In this document: piece after piece, positions 1-12,500 of the stretch
How the letters are laid out: the number at the start of each line of letters is the position of its first letter
How positions within the stretch are numbered: position 1 is the stretch's first letter
NCBI GenBank assembly: GCA_018857735.1
Contig: JABMCL010003121.1
Location: 62,001 to 126,000, forward strand
Origin: Alviniconcha marisindica
Lineage: Eukaryota > Mollusca > Gastropoda > Provannidae
Direction of reading: 5' to 3'
Length of the DNA stretch: 64,000 nucleotides
Notes under the pieces: model-generated
What the model was told of the DNA's origin: nothing
Databases searched by the model: none
The model's input: the letters and a program-made list of their open reading frames with translations, nothing else
Program-made: the position numbers and the translations under genes

Positions 1-267
1 GATCCAAACTCTGAATTGTTCGAGGACCTGCTTGACGACGACAGCAACGATGCGTACAAGGACAAAGGGGCTGCAGCAGCTTCCCTTGGCCGCCCGACGA
101 AGGCAGCCAGGGCGACCAACAGCGAGGACCCAGCCCAGCCAATCAGCAGCTGGGAGGAGATGATGGCCAGGAAAGAGGAGGAGGAGGAAGAAGAGGAGGA
201 AGAAGAGGAGGAGGAGTGTGGCTGGGCTTCAGAGATGCCCAGTGTGCAGTATGACCATCTGCATCAG
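1..267 (+). CDS. TRANK1: TRANK1-like exon 1 (partial at window edge)
   Basis: The frame is open from base 1 and gives an 89-residue segment starting [16 protein letters not shown]. It includes [12 protein letters not shown], a run of about 14 glutamates, and then [17 protein letters not shown]. It ends CAG|GTGCAG in phase 0, matching exon 2. The 5' edge of the exon is cut by the window, so no acceptor is visible. The poly-Glu stretch suggests a disordered acidic linker. Confidence 0.8.
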
Positions 268-1456
268 GTGCAGTGTGCTCTTTATTCTCTCTCTCTCTGT
301 ATATATATATGCTCTTAATGAAGTTAAGGTGGGGGGGGGGGGGGGGGTTGGATTGTTTTGCATTTTGTCCAGGTTGGTGTTTTCTGAACCACCCTATGTA
401 ACCAAGTGTGGTTTATGGTGGTGTTCTCTGAACCACCCTTTGTAACCAAGTGTGGTTATGGTGGTGTTTTCTGAACCACCCTTTGTAACCAAGTGTGGTG
501 TATGGTGGTGTTTTCTGAACCACCCTTTGTAACCAAGTGTGGTGTATGTTTTTATTTTATTTTTTTAAACCACCCTTTGTAACCAAGTGTGGTGTATGGT
601 GGTGTGTCATCACAAACCCGAGTGTCTTGCGAAAAGATTAGTTTGCTGTCTTCAAGGTCAGAGTCACACTCAGGGCTTGCTGTTGATGATACTGACCGTT
701 GATGATACTGACTGTTGATGATACTCACTGTTGATGATACTCACTGTTGATGATACTCACTGTTGATGATACTGACTGGCTCTGTGTTGATGGTACTGAC
801 TGACACTGTGTTGATGATATTGACTGTTGATGATACTGACTGACTCTGTGTTGATGACTGACTGACACTGTGTTGATGATACTGACTGACACTGTGTTGG
901 TGATACTGACTGACTCTGTGTTGATGATACTGAATGACACTATGTTAATGATACTGACTGACTCACTGTTGATGATACTGACTGACTCTGTGTTGATGAT
1001 ACTGACTGACACTGTGTTGATGATACTGACCGACTCACTGTTGATGATACTGACTGACTCAGTGTTGATGATACTGACTGACTGTTGGTGATGCTGACTG
1101 ACTGACTGTTGGTGATACTGACTGACTGTTGATGATGCTGACTGACTGACTGTTGGTGATACTGACTGACTCACTGTTGATGATACTGACTGACTGTTGA
1201 TAATGCTGACTGACTCACTGTTGGTGATACTGACTGACTCACTGTTGATGATACTTTCTCACTCTTGATACTGACTGTCTCACTATTGATCCCCTGCCCA
1301 GCTGTTTGTGACCAAGAACCAAGTGCTGTGCAGTGAAGTTCAGAAAAACTTCCGTGAGTTGTGTCATGCTGATGTTGTCGCTGAGCATCACGTGGAGGTA
1401 GAGGAGGCTGCCATGCCACACAGACTGCAGGTAAGATGATGGTAGTGGGGAGAACC

Positions 1457-1541
<85 letters not shown>

Positions 1542-1765
1542 TTTGTGTGAGTGTGCCTGTGTGTGTGTGTGTGCGTGTGTGTGTGTGTGTGGTGTGGTGT
1601 GTGAGTGTGTGTGTGTATGTGTGTGTGTGTGTGTGTGTTGTGTGTGTGTGGTTGTTGTGTGTGTGTGTGGTGAGTTGTGTGTGTGAGTGCGTGTGGTGTG
1701 TGTGTGTGGTGTGGTTGTGTGTGTGTGTGTGTGTGGGGTGTGTGTGCGTGTGTGTGTGTGTGTGG

Positions 1766-1822
<57 letters not shown>

Positions 1823-1836
1823 GTGTGTGTGTGTGG

Positions 1837-1933
<97 letters not shown>

Positions 1934-3891
1934 TCACTTTGAAATGCATCAGAGGCTTTTGGTGTTCAGCACATCCTTGTGGAGTTTCTCTGAAAGAGCC
2001 ATGTTGATTACCTGCCACCATACACCATAGAGAGTGTTCTGCTGTCCAGGACGTGGATGAGTACAAGTTCCCGCTGTTCCTGACGTCACGGCAGCTGATC
2101 CTCATGCTGGACGCCTCGCTGCCCGCTCCGCACTTCTTTGAACGCAATGAGGACGGCAGTCTGAAAGTCATCATTCAGGGCTGGGGTGCTGACGAGGAAA
2201 TCTTTGCCTTTGTCCCACTGGAGGATGACTCAGATGACTCTGATGAGGGGGAATATTTTGAGGATGATGAAGAGGGTGGGTTTTGATAGAAGGGCTTTTG
2301 ACATAGTGTCATGTGACTGATACCACCCAGTCAGTTGGCTTAGTGTTATGTGACAATGATACCACCCAGTCAGTTGGCTTAGTGTTGTGTGACAGTGATA
2401 CCACCCTGTCAGCTGACTTATTGTGTGACAGTGATACCACCCTGTCAGTTGACTTAGTGTTATGTGACAGTGATACCACCCTGTCACTTTGTCAGCTGAC
2501 TTATTGTGTGACAGTGACACCACCCTGTCAGCTGACTTATTGTGTGACAGTGACACCACCCTGTCAGCTGACTTATTGTGTGACAGTGATACCACCCTGC
2601 CAGATGATTTAGTGTCATGTGACAGTGGTACGACCCTGCCAGTTGGCTTAGTGTCATGTGACAGTGGTACGACCCTGCCAGTTGGCTTAGTGTCATGTAC
2701 AGTGGTACGACCCTGCCAGTTGGCTTAGTGTCATGTGACAGTGGTACGACCCTGCCAGTTGGCTTAGTGTCATGTGACAGTGGTACGACCCTGCCAGTGT
2801 GACAGTGGTACGACCCTGCCAGTTGGCTTAGTGTCATGTGACAGTGGTACGACCCTGCCAGTTGGCTTAGTGTACGACCCTGTCAGTTGAACTGATGTTG
2901 TGTGACAGGGTGGAGAGACGGAGGGGGGTTGTGGGGGTGACAGCTGTGAACACACTGTAGTGCTGATGTTGGAGGGGGATGGGGGGAAGGTGGCAGGGCA
3001 TGATAACTGTAAACATGTGTATGTGCAGGTTAGGTGGTGAAGGTTTGATAGCTGTGGACACACTGTAGTGTTGATTTGGTGGGGGAAGGGGCAGGGCATA
3101 ACTGTAAACACATGTATGTGCAGTGAAGTGGGACAGGTTTGATAGCTGTGGACACATACACCTGCATGAGGTGGTGGTGAAGGTTGACTGAACACCTGTA
3201 TCTGCAGTGAGAGGAGACAGGGGAAGGGTTTGATAGCTGACTGAACACCTACTGGTAGGAAAGAAAGGGGAGGGTTTGAAAGCTGACTGAACACCTACCG
3301 GTAGGAAATAAAGAGCATAGGTTTAATAGCTGACTGAACATCTATCGGTAGGAAAGAATAGGAAGGTCTAATAGCTGACTGAACACCTACCGGTAGGAAA
3401 GAAGAGGAAGGTCTGATAGCTGACTGAACACCTACCAGTAGGAAAGAAAAAGGTCTGATAGCTGACTGAACACCTATCAGTAGGAAAGAAGGAGAAGGTC
3501 TGATAGCTGACTGAACACCTACGGGTAGGAAAGAAGGAGAAGGTCTGATAGCTGACTGAACACCTGTGCCGGCAGGTGAGCGGAGAGAGAGAGAGGAGCA
3601 GGCTGCAGCCGATCGCCACCCAAAGAAGAAGGACATCCGGCGAGAGGTCACCTATGACGTCTTTGCACACGAGATCTGGCCCAAGATCACCAAGAAGGCA
3701 CAGGTACCTCAGCTTCCGTTTGGTGCTTGCTGTGTTGTTGTTGTTTGAGGTTTTGGGTGGGTTATTTTGCTTTTCTTTTTCTTTCCTGTTCATGTGTTTG
3801 TGGGTTTTTCTTTCATGGGTATTTTCAAATGCAGATACAGACTGACAGACATGCGCACCCACGCACACTCTCTCTCTCTCTCTCTCTCTCG

Positions 3892-3926
<35 letters not shown>

Positions 3927-6151
3927 TCTCGCTCTCTCTCACACACACACACACAGGTTTACCAGCCCCTTTGGCGTAGCAGTTAGCAGTTTGGAATTGT
4001 GTGTGTGTCAGAATGCCGAAGGTTAAAATCCCATGACTTGCAGTATGTTTTAGCCTTGACAGTCTTCGTCCCAGAGCTGGTAGTGCAGTGGGTCTAGTGG
4101 GTAGTGCAGTGGCCTGGTGGGTAGTGCAGTGGGCCTAGTGGGTAGTGCAGTGGCCTGGTGGGTAGTGCAGTGGGCCTAGTGGGTAGTGCAGTGGGCCTAG
4201 TGGGAAGTGCAGTGGGCCTAGTGGGAAGTGCAGTGGGCCTAGTGGGAGTGCAGTGGGCCTAGTTGGTAGTGCGGTGGGCCAAGTGGGTAGTGCAGTGGGC
4301 CTAGTGGATATGCAGTGGGCCTAGTGGGTAGTGCAGTAGGCCAGTGGGTAGTGCAGTGGGCCTAGTGGGAATTGCAGTGGGCCTAGTGGGTAGTGCAGTG
4401 GGCCAAGTGGGTAGTGCAGTGGGCCTAGTGGGAGTGCAGTGGGCCTAGTGGGTAGTGCAGTGGGCCTAGTGGGTAGTGCAGTGGGCCTAGTGGGAATGCA
4501 GTGGGCCTAGTGGGTAGCAGTGGGCCAGACATGCAGTGGGCCTAGTGGGTAGTGCAGTGGGCCAAGTGGGTAGTGCAGTGGGCCTGGTGGGTAGTGCAGT
4601 GGGCCTAAGTGGGTAGTGCAGTGGGCCAAGTGGGTAGTGACAGTGGGCCTAGTGGGTAGTGCAGTGGGCCTAGTGGGAAGTGCAGTGGGCCTAGTGGGTA
4701 GTGCAGTGGGCCAAGTGGGTAGTGCAGTGGGCCTGGTGGGTAGTGCAGTGGGCCTAGTGGGAATTGCAGTGGGCCAAGTGGGAAGTGCAGTGGGCCTAGT
4801 GGATATTCAGTGGGCCTAGTGGGAAGTGCAGTGGGCCTAGTGGGTAATACAATGGGCCTAGTGGGTAGTGCAATTGGCCTAATTGGTAGTGCAGTGGGCC
4901 TGGTGGGTAGTGCAATGGGCCAAGTGGGTAGTGCAGTGGGCCAAGTGGGTAGTACAGTAGGCCTAGTGGGAGGTGCAGTGAGCCTAGTGGGAGGTGCAGT
5001 GGGCCTAGTGGGTAGTGCAGTGGGCCTAGTGGGTAGTGCAGTGGGCCTAGTAGGGTAGTGCAGTGGGCCTAGTGGGAAGTGCAGTGGGCCTAGTGGGTAG
5101 CCTGGGGCCATGAAGCCAAGCTTTGCCCATTTCATGGATCCCCTGTCTTCTGTGTTTGTGTAGTGTGAAGGTGAGATGTCACCTGTTTTGTCTGTGGACC
5201 AGGTCTGTGTTTGTGTGGTGTGCAGTTGATAGCTCTCCAGTTGTATCTGTGGACCAGGACTGTGTTTGTTTAGTGTGTAGGTGTGCTGTCACCTGTCTCG
5301 TCTGTTGTATCTGTGTGCAGCTGAGCTGTCAGCCGTCCCGTGTGTGTAATGTGTAATGTAATGTGCAGGTGATTATCTACTCACAGATAGCTCACCTGTC
5401 TTGTGTGTGGACCAGGTCTGTGTTTGTGAAGTGTGCAGGTGAGCTGTCAGCTGTCATCTCTGTGGACCAGGTCTGTGTGTGGTGTGGTGTGCAGGTGAGC
5501 TTTCACCTGTCATGTCTGTGAACCAGGTCTATGTTTGTCTTGCATGCAGGTAAGCTGTTGCCTGTCACCTGTCTTGCCTGGGGACCAGGTGTGTCTGTGT
5601 CATGTGCAGGTGAGCTGTTGCCTGTCTTGCCTGTGGACCAGGTGTGTTTTTGTGTCATGTGCAGGTGAGCTGTTGCCTGTCACCCGTCATGCCTGGGGAC
5701 CAGGTGTGTCTTTGTGTCATGTGCAGGTGAGCTGTTGCCTGTGGATCAGGTGTGTTTTTGTGTCAGGTGCAGGTGAGCTGTTGCCTGTCTTGCCTGTGGA
5801 CCAGGTGTGTTTTTGTGTCATGTGCAGGTGAGCTGTTGCCTGTCTTGCCTGTGGACCAGGTGTGTCTTTGTGTCATGTGCAGGTGAGCTGTTGCCTGTCA
5901 CCTGTCTTGTCTGTGGACCAGGTGTGTCTTTGTGTCATGTGCAGGTGAACTACCACCCCTCCCTGGTGTGGACGGAGATCATGTCGTTCATCAAGGGATC
6001 TTTCGCTGCTCTGAGTCAGCGGCGCGGCTTTCTGGACAAGGACAGCTATGAGCAGCTCGGTCGCAAGCAGGCACCCAACTTCACAGGCAGCAGAGATAAG
6101 GTGTGTGTTGCTGCCCTTCTGTGCATTCATGCAGGCACACGTGTGTGTGTG

Positions 6152-6221
<70 letters not shown>

Positions 6222-6293
6222 AGGGGGTGTTTTGTGTGTGTGTGGTGTGTGTGTGTGTGCGAGAGAGAGAGAGAGAGAGGAGTGTGTGTGTGA

Positions 6294-6346
<53 letters not shown>

Positions 6347-6440
6347 TGTGTGTGTGTGATCTCAAACAAAATTGATTGCTAGCATTCTAAAACTGATAAG
6401 ATCCAAACACACACAAAAGTGTGTGAGTGTGTATGTGTGT

Positions 6441-6505
<65 letters not shown>

Positions 6506-9500
6506 ATACATAGGTGTGTGTATTATGTCATGTCTTTGTGTGTGTGATTCTGAAGTAACGGTTGCTATTTGCTGGGGATTAAAAATTAAGCATGTGTGTA
6601 TGTACGTCCTGGTGCATCAGTCAGGTAACAGATCTAGGTCACAAGCTATTACTCTTAGGTGTGCACCTGTAATGTTTAACATTATGTGGAGCCTGCTTGA
6701 AATGGGATTGGTTGGATCTAATACATGAGATTTCTGTCCCAGGTGTACGAGCTGTTCCTCAGGTACAGTGACTACAAGCGACAGCATGGTCTCTACGATG
6801 AAGCCGACTTGGTCTTCCACATCTACCAGCGTCTGAAACTGGCTGGCCCTCTGCCTTGGGTCCTGCATGAGGTCTGTCTCTGTCCCTGTGTCTGTCCCTC
6901 TGTTTCTGTCCCCGTCTGTCTCTTTGTCCATGTGCCTTGGGTCCTGCATGAGGTCTGTCTCTGTCCCTGTGTCTGTCCCTTGGTTTCTGTCCCCATCTGT
7001 CTCTTTGTCCCTGTGCCTTGGGTCCTGCATGAGGTCTGTCCGTCTGTCTCTGTCCCTGTATCTGTCCCTCTGTTTCAGTCCCCCTCTGTTTCTTTGTCTG
7101 TCCATGTGTTCTGGGTCCTGCATGAGGTCGGATCTCCGTCCTTGTGTATGTCCCTCTGTTATGTTACCCCTCTGTTTGTCTCTTTGTCTGTCCTTGTGTT
7201 TGTCCCTCTGTTATGTTTCCCCTCTGTCTGTCTCTTTGTCTGTCTGCCCAGATACTTGGGGTCCTGCATGAGGTTTATCTGTCTCTCTCAGTCCCTCTGC
7301 CTGTCCTTCTGTTTCATTTCCTCTCTGTCTGTCTGTCCGTCCATGTGCCTTGGGTCATGCATGAAGTCTGTTCATCTGTCTGACACCATGTGTCTGTTGC
7401 CTGTCTGTTCATCTGTCTGACACCATGTGTCTGTCCCTCTGTTTCGTTCCCTCTCTGTCTGTCTGTCTGTCTGCCTGCCTGCCTGCCTGCCTGCCTGTCT
7501 GTCTGTCGTATGCCTTCGGTCCTGTATGAGATCTTTTCATCTGTGACACCCTGTGTCTGTCCCTCTGTTTCTGTCCCCCTCTGTCCTCATTGTCTTGTCT
7601 GTCCATGTGCCTGTGTCCTGTCTGTAATATGTCTGTCCATCAGTTTGTTTGACATGTCCATCTGTCTGTCCATCAACCTTGGGTCCTGCATGACGTTTGC
7701 GTGTTTGTCCCCCTGTCTCAGCTGTCTGCCCATCTGTTCTACCGTCCTTCTGTCCAACATTCTGTCCCTCTGTCTGTCTGTCCAACTGTCTTTTTATCAG
7801 ACTGTCTTTCCAGGTGTTTGTAGATGCTGCGTCCTTGTCTGTTCATGTCACACTTCTTCCAGGTGTTTGTGGACACTGTCATTGTCTGTGTTACATTGTT
7901 TCCAGGTGTTTGTAGACACTGTCATTCTCTGTGTCGCACACTTTCCAGGTGTTTGTGGACACTGTGTCATTGTCTGTGTTACATTGTTTCCAGGTGTTTG
8001 TGGACACTGTGTTACATTGTTTCCAGGTGTTTGTAGACACTGTCATTCTCTGTGTCGCACAGTTTCCAGGTGTTTGTGGACACTGTCATTGTCTGTGTTA
8101 CATTGTTTCCAGGTGTTTGTAGACACTGTCATTCTCTGTGTCGCACAGTTTCCAGGTGTTTGTGGACACTGTCATTGTGTGTTACATTGTTTCCAGGTGT
8201 TTGTAGACACTGTCATTCTCTGTGTCGCACAGTTTCCAGGTGTTTGTGGACACTGTGTCATTGTCTGTGTTACATTGGTTCCAGGTGTTTGTGGACACTG
8301 TGTTACATTGTTTCCAGGTGTTTGTAGACACTGTCATTCTCTGTGTCACACAGTTTCCAGGTGTTTGTGGACACTATGTCATTCTCTGTGTCGCACACTT
8401 TCCAGGTGTTTGTGGACACTGTGTCATTGTCTGTGTTACACAGTTTCCAGGTGTTTGTGGACACTATGTCATTCTCTGTTTTCACACTTTTACAGGTGTT
8501 TGTGACACAGTCATTCTCTGTGTCGCGCGGGCTTTCCAGGTGTTTGTGGACATTTGTCATTCTCTGTGTCGCACTGTTTCCAGGTGTTAGTGGACACTTT
8601 CAGTGTTGTGTCGCACATTTCCAGGTGTTTGGGGGACACTTTGTGATTGTCTGTTAAGTGTTACACAGTTTCCAGGTGTTTGTGGACACTGTGTCATTGC
8701 TTGTTTACACTGTGTTACACTGTTTTCAGTCATTGTGGATGAGACGCAGGACTTTACTCAAGCAGAGCTGGAAACTGTCATTGTCCGTGTTGCACTGTCT
8801 CCAGGTGTTAGTAGACACTTTCAGTGTTAGTGTCGCACTATTTCCAGGTGTTGGGTGACACTTTGTGATTGTCTGTTAGTGTCGCACTATGTCCAGGTGT
8901 AAGGTGACATTTTATCATTGTCTATCACACTGTCTCCAGGTGTTTGTGGATGAGACGCAGGACTTCACTCAGGCAGAGCTGACTATTCTGATCCGCCTGG
9001 CGCACAACCCCAACGACATGTTCCTGACGGGCGACACGGCGCAGAGCATCATGCGCGGAGTCTCGTTCCGCTTCAGTGACCTCAAGACCCTCTTCCACTA
9101 CGCCAAGCAGTCGCTGAAAGCCCGTGGCAAGACGGGCGTGCTGGAGGTGGGTGGGGCTTGTATTTTAACACACTTGAGCAGTGCACAGGGCCACAGATGA
9201 CCCGGATTTCTGTGAGGCCAGATCCCATTTGTCATTGTGTCACAGCGTTTGAAAGTACACATGAGACATACGAGGTGCTGTAACCCAGAAGTCATGCTGT
9301 TTGAAATGACCTGTGCAGCTGTGTACCCCTCTGCAGAACTCGCCCTTTTCCCTTCTGTTTTTAAAGCTGCTATGCTGAATGGACAAAAAAAGGGAGTCAC
9401 ATGAACACAACAAAACCTGAATGGCATTTGGTCATTCTCACCTGGCAAAAATAAATACAAGGTACATAAACTCCACCGAAAAGGCACATCTGCAAACTTG

Positions 9501-12500
9501 GAGTTTTGCTGAACTGTATTGTGTACCAGCTGACCCATATGCTGAACTGTGTTAGAGCTTTGTTGTGCTGATTCAGGTCCCCAGGCAAGTGTACCAGCTG
9601 ACCCATAACTACCGCTCCCACGCCGGCATCCTGTCCCTTGCCTCTGCCATCCTGGACCTGCTGGTGGAGTTTTTCCCGGAGTCGTTTGACCGTCTGGAGA
9701 AGGACCAGGGGATGTTTGACGGGCCGCCGCCCGTCGTGCTGGAATCGGGCAGTGCTGCTGATCTGGCCATTCTGCTGAGTGGCAACAAGCGCAAGACGTC
9801 ACACATAGAATTTGGGGCGCATCAGGTGGGGTCTGTGTGTCAGTGTGTGTGTGTGTAAGGAGACTCTGTGTGTGTGTATGACTCTGTGTGTGTGTGTGTG
9901 AGAGAGAGAGAGTGTGTGTGTGTATGACTGTGTGTGTGTGTGTAAGACACTCTGTGTATGTGTATGACTGTGTGTGTGTGAGAGAGAGAGTGTGTGTGTG
10001 TGTGAGAAAGAGAGTGACTGTGTTGTACAGTGTTTGTGATTATGTGTGCTGTGTCACTGTGTGGTGTGGGTGGAGGGGCTGTGACCATTTGTGTCGTGTG
10101 TGTGGGTGTTTGGGGTGGGTGTTGCTGTCATTGTGTGTGTGCGTGGTTTGTCACTGTGTACTGCATGTGTGGGGGTGGGGGTAGATCTGTGTGTTCATGT
10201 GTGTGTGTGTGTGCGTGCATATAAATGGTGTGCACGCATGTCTGTTCATGTGTGTATATGCACACACATATATGCATGCTTTGGTGTGATTGAGTACGTG
10301 TTTGTGCTGTGTGATCTTGCATGAAAGCTTGAAGTGGAAACTTGTCAACATACAAGTACTTCATTTTGCTTTCATTCTATCTACTTGTACCTGACCTTGT
10401 GGCCAGGTGATCCTGGTGGTGAACGACGAGGCGCGCAACAACCTGCCTGAAGAGCTGGGGCTGGGCCTGGTGCTGACCATCTACGAGGCCAAAGGTCTGG
10501 AGTTTGACGACGTCCTCCTCTACAACTTCTTCAAGGATTCAGAGGTGAGAGTTTGATGATGTCCTCCTCTACAATTCAGAGGTCAGAGTTTGATGATGTC
10601 CTCTACAGTTCAGAGGTCAGAGTTTAACGACGTCCTCCTGTACAACTTCTTCAAGGATTCAGAGGTGAGAGTTTGACGATGTCCTCCTGTACAACTTCTT
10701 CAAGGATTCAGAGGTGAGAGTTTGATGATGTCCTCCTCTACAACTTCTTCAAAGATTCAGAGGTGAGAGTTTGATGATGTCCTCAACAGTTCAGAGGTCA
10801 GAGTTTAACGACGTCCTCCTGTACAACTTCTTCAAGGATTCAGAGGTGAGAGTTTGACAATGTCCTCCTCTACAACTTCTTCTGGGATTAGAGGTGAGAG
10901 TTTGATGAAATCTTCCTCTACAATTAAGAGGTGAGAGTTTGGTGAAGTCCTCCTCTACAATTAAGAGGTGAGAGTTTGGTGAAATCCTCCTCTACAACTT
11001 TTTCAAGGATTCAGAGGTGAGAGTTTGGTCTGTGGAGCCCTTGAATGGGGATATAGCTGCTGACTCACTCCCCCATGCAGCGAAGGAGTTTTCTCCCATA
11101 GTCCTTTTTCAGTGCAGACTCTCTTAAACCTTATGTGCAATCACATGGACAAACGTCTGTGCACGCTTTAAAAACCGAAGCATTAGCAGCTGTAGGCTGT
11201 ACCATTGCCTTAAGACGTTTCCCTTTACCAAACATTAGACCTGCAGTGTTTTCCGCTCTGTACTGTTGTCCTCCACCGTAAGCCTTCTGTTCATTATCTG
11301 TTTAAATTGTTTGTAAACTGTGTATAGTGTACTGTTGTCCTCCACCGTAAGCCTTCTGTTCATTATCTGTTTAAATTGTTTGTAAACTGTGTATAGTGTA
11401 CTGTTGTCCTCCACCGTAAGCCTCCTGTTCATTATCTGTTTAAATTGTTTGTAAACTGTGTATAGTGTACTTGTGTGTGTGAGGTGCCTATGTGTGTGTG
11501 TGTGTCTGTGTGCATGCGCGTGCATGCGTGTGTGTGTCCATGCTGAGAATGGTCTTGCTGGGCATGATTTGGCGCTTGTTAAGTTCTGTAGTTATTATTG
11601 CTTGTCTCCCTGTGCAGGCGTCCAAGGAATGGCGTGTGGTGACAGACTTCCTGGAGCGGCTGTCCAAGAATGAGGCCAGCACCACCAACTCCAGCGGACT
11701 TGTGCAGATTGATGAAGGTCACCAGCATGCTCTCAGTGTTTCTGTCCAGTGTCTGTTCTCTGTTTCTGCCATCTGTTTTCTGCTGAGGTTATCAGTGTGT
11801 TTTTGTCATCAGTTTTCTGTTGAAGTTATCAGTGTCTGTTCTATGTGTCTGCCATCTGTTTTCCGTTGAAGTTATCAATGTCTGTTTTATGTTTCTGTCA
11901 TCTGTTTTCTGTTGAAGTCATCAGTGTCTGTTCTCTGTTTCTGCCATTGTTTTCATTTCACTGGTGTCTGTTCCATTTTTCTGCTGTATATTGTTTGTGA
12001 CTGTGTCTGTTCAGTGTTTCTGCCCTCTATTTTTTTTCTTCACCTGTGTCTGTTGCATATTTTTGCCAAATGTTGTCTGTTTGCCAGTGTTTTTATCATC
12101 TGTTTTCTCTTTATTGGTGTCCGTTTCATATTTCTGCTGTATGTTGTTTGTTACTGTGTCTGTCCATTGCTATCTGTTTTCACTTTGCAAGTGTGTTCCA
12201 TGTTTCTGCCATCTGTTGTCTGTCACCAACGTCTGTCCAGTGTTTCTGTCATCTGTTTTCTCTTTACCGCTGTCTGTTCCATGTTTCTGCCCTGTATTTC
12301 TGTTACAGTGTGTGCCCAGGTTTCTGCCCTGTTTTCTGTTACCAATGTCTACCCAATGTTTTTGTCATGTTGTTATTTCTGTTCAGTTCTGCGTATGTTT
12401 TAAAGAAAAAAGAGAAATTGCTTCCTTTTGTGCCCCACCTGACTTTTTCCCCAGGCCAAATTAAAACAGCAAGAAAACTTCGCTCTGATTGTTGCAATTT

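Noticed and set aside
1239..2174. 311-codon minus-strand open frame rich in His-Thr
   Set aside because: Translation of (GT)n/(CA)n across exon 2 and exon 3 antisense; no independent coding signal.
3962..4050. Functional tRNA gene
   Set aside because: A- and B-box-like pieces are present, but I could not form a proper acceptor stem or anticodon arm.
7390..8505. 371-codon plus-strand open frame rich in Cys, Val, Leu
   Set aside because: Covers the exon 7-acceptor array and TGTC low complexity; periodic sequence with no homology.
8729..8770. Second functional motif II exon
   Set aside because: Only about 42 bp of exon 7 similarity, no donor in phase, and it dissolves into array sequence. Reported as a captured fragment.
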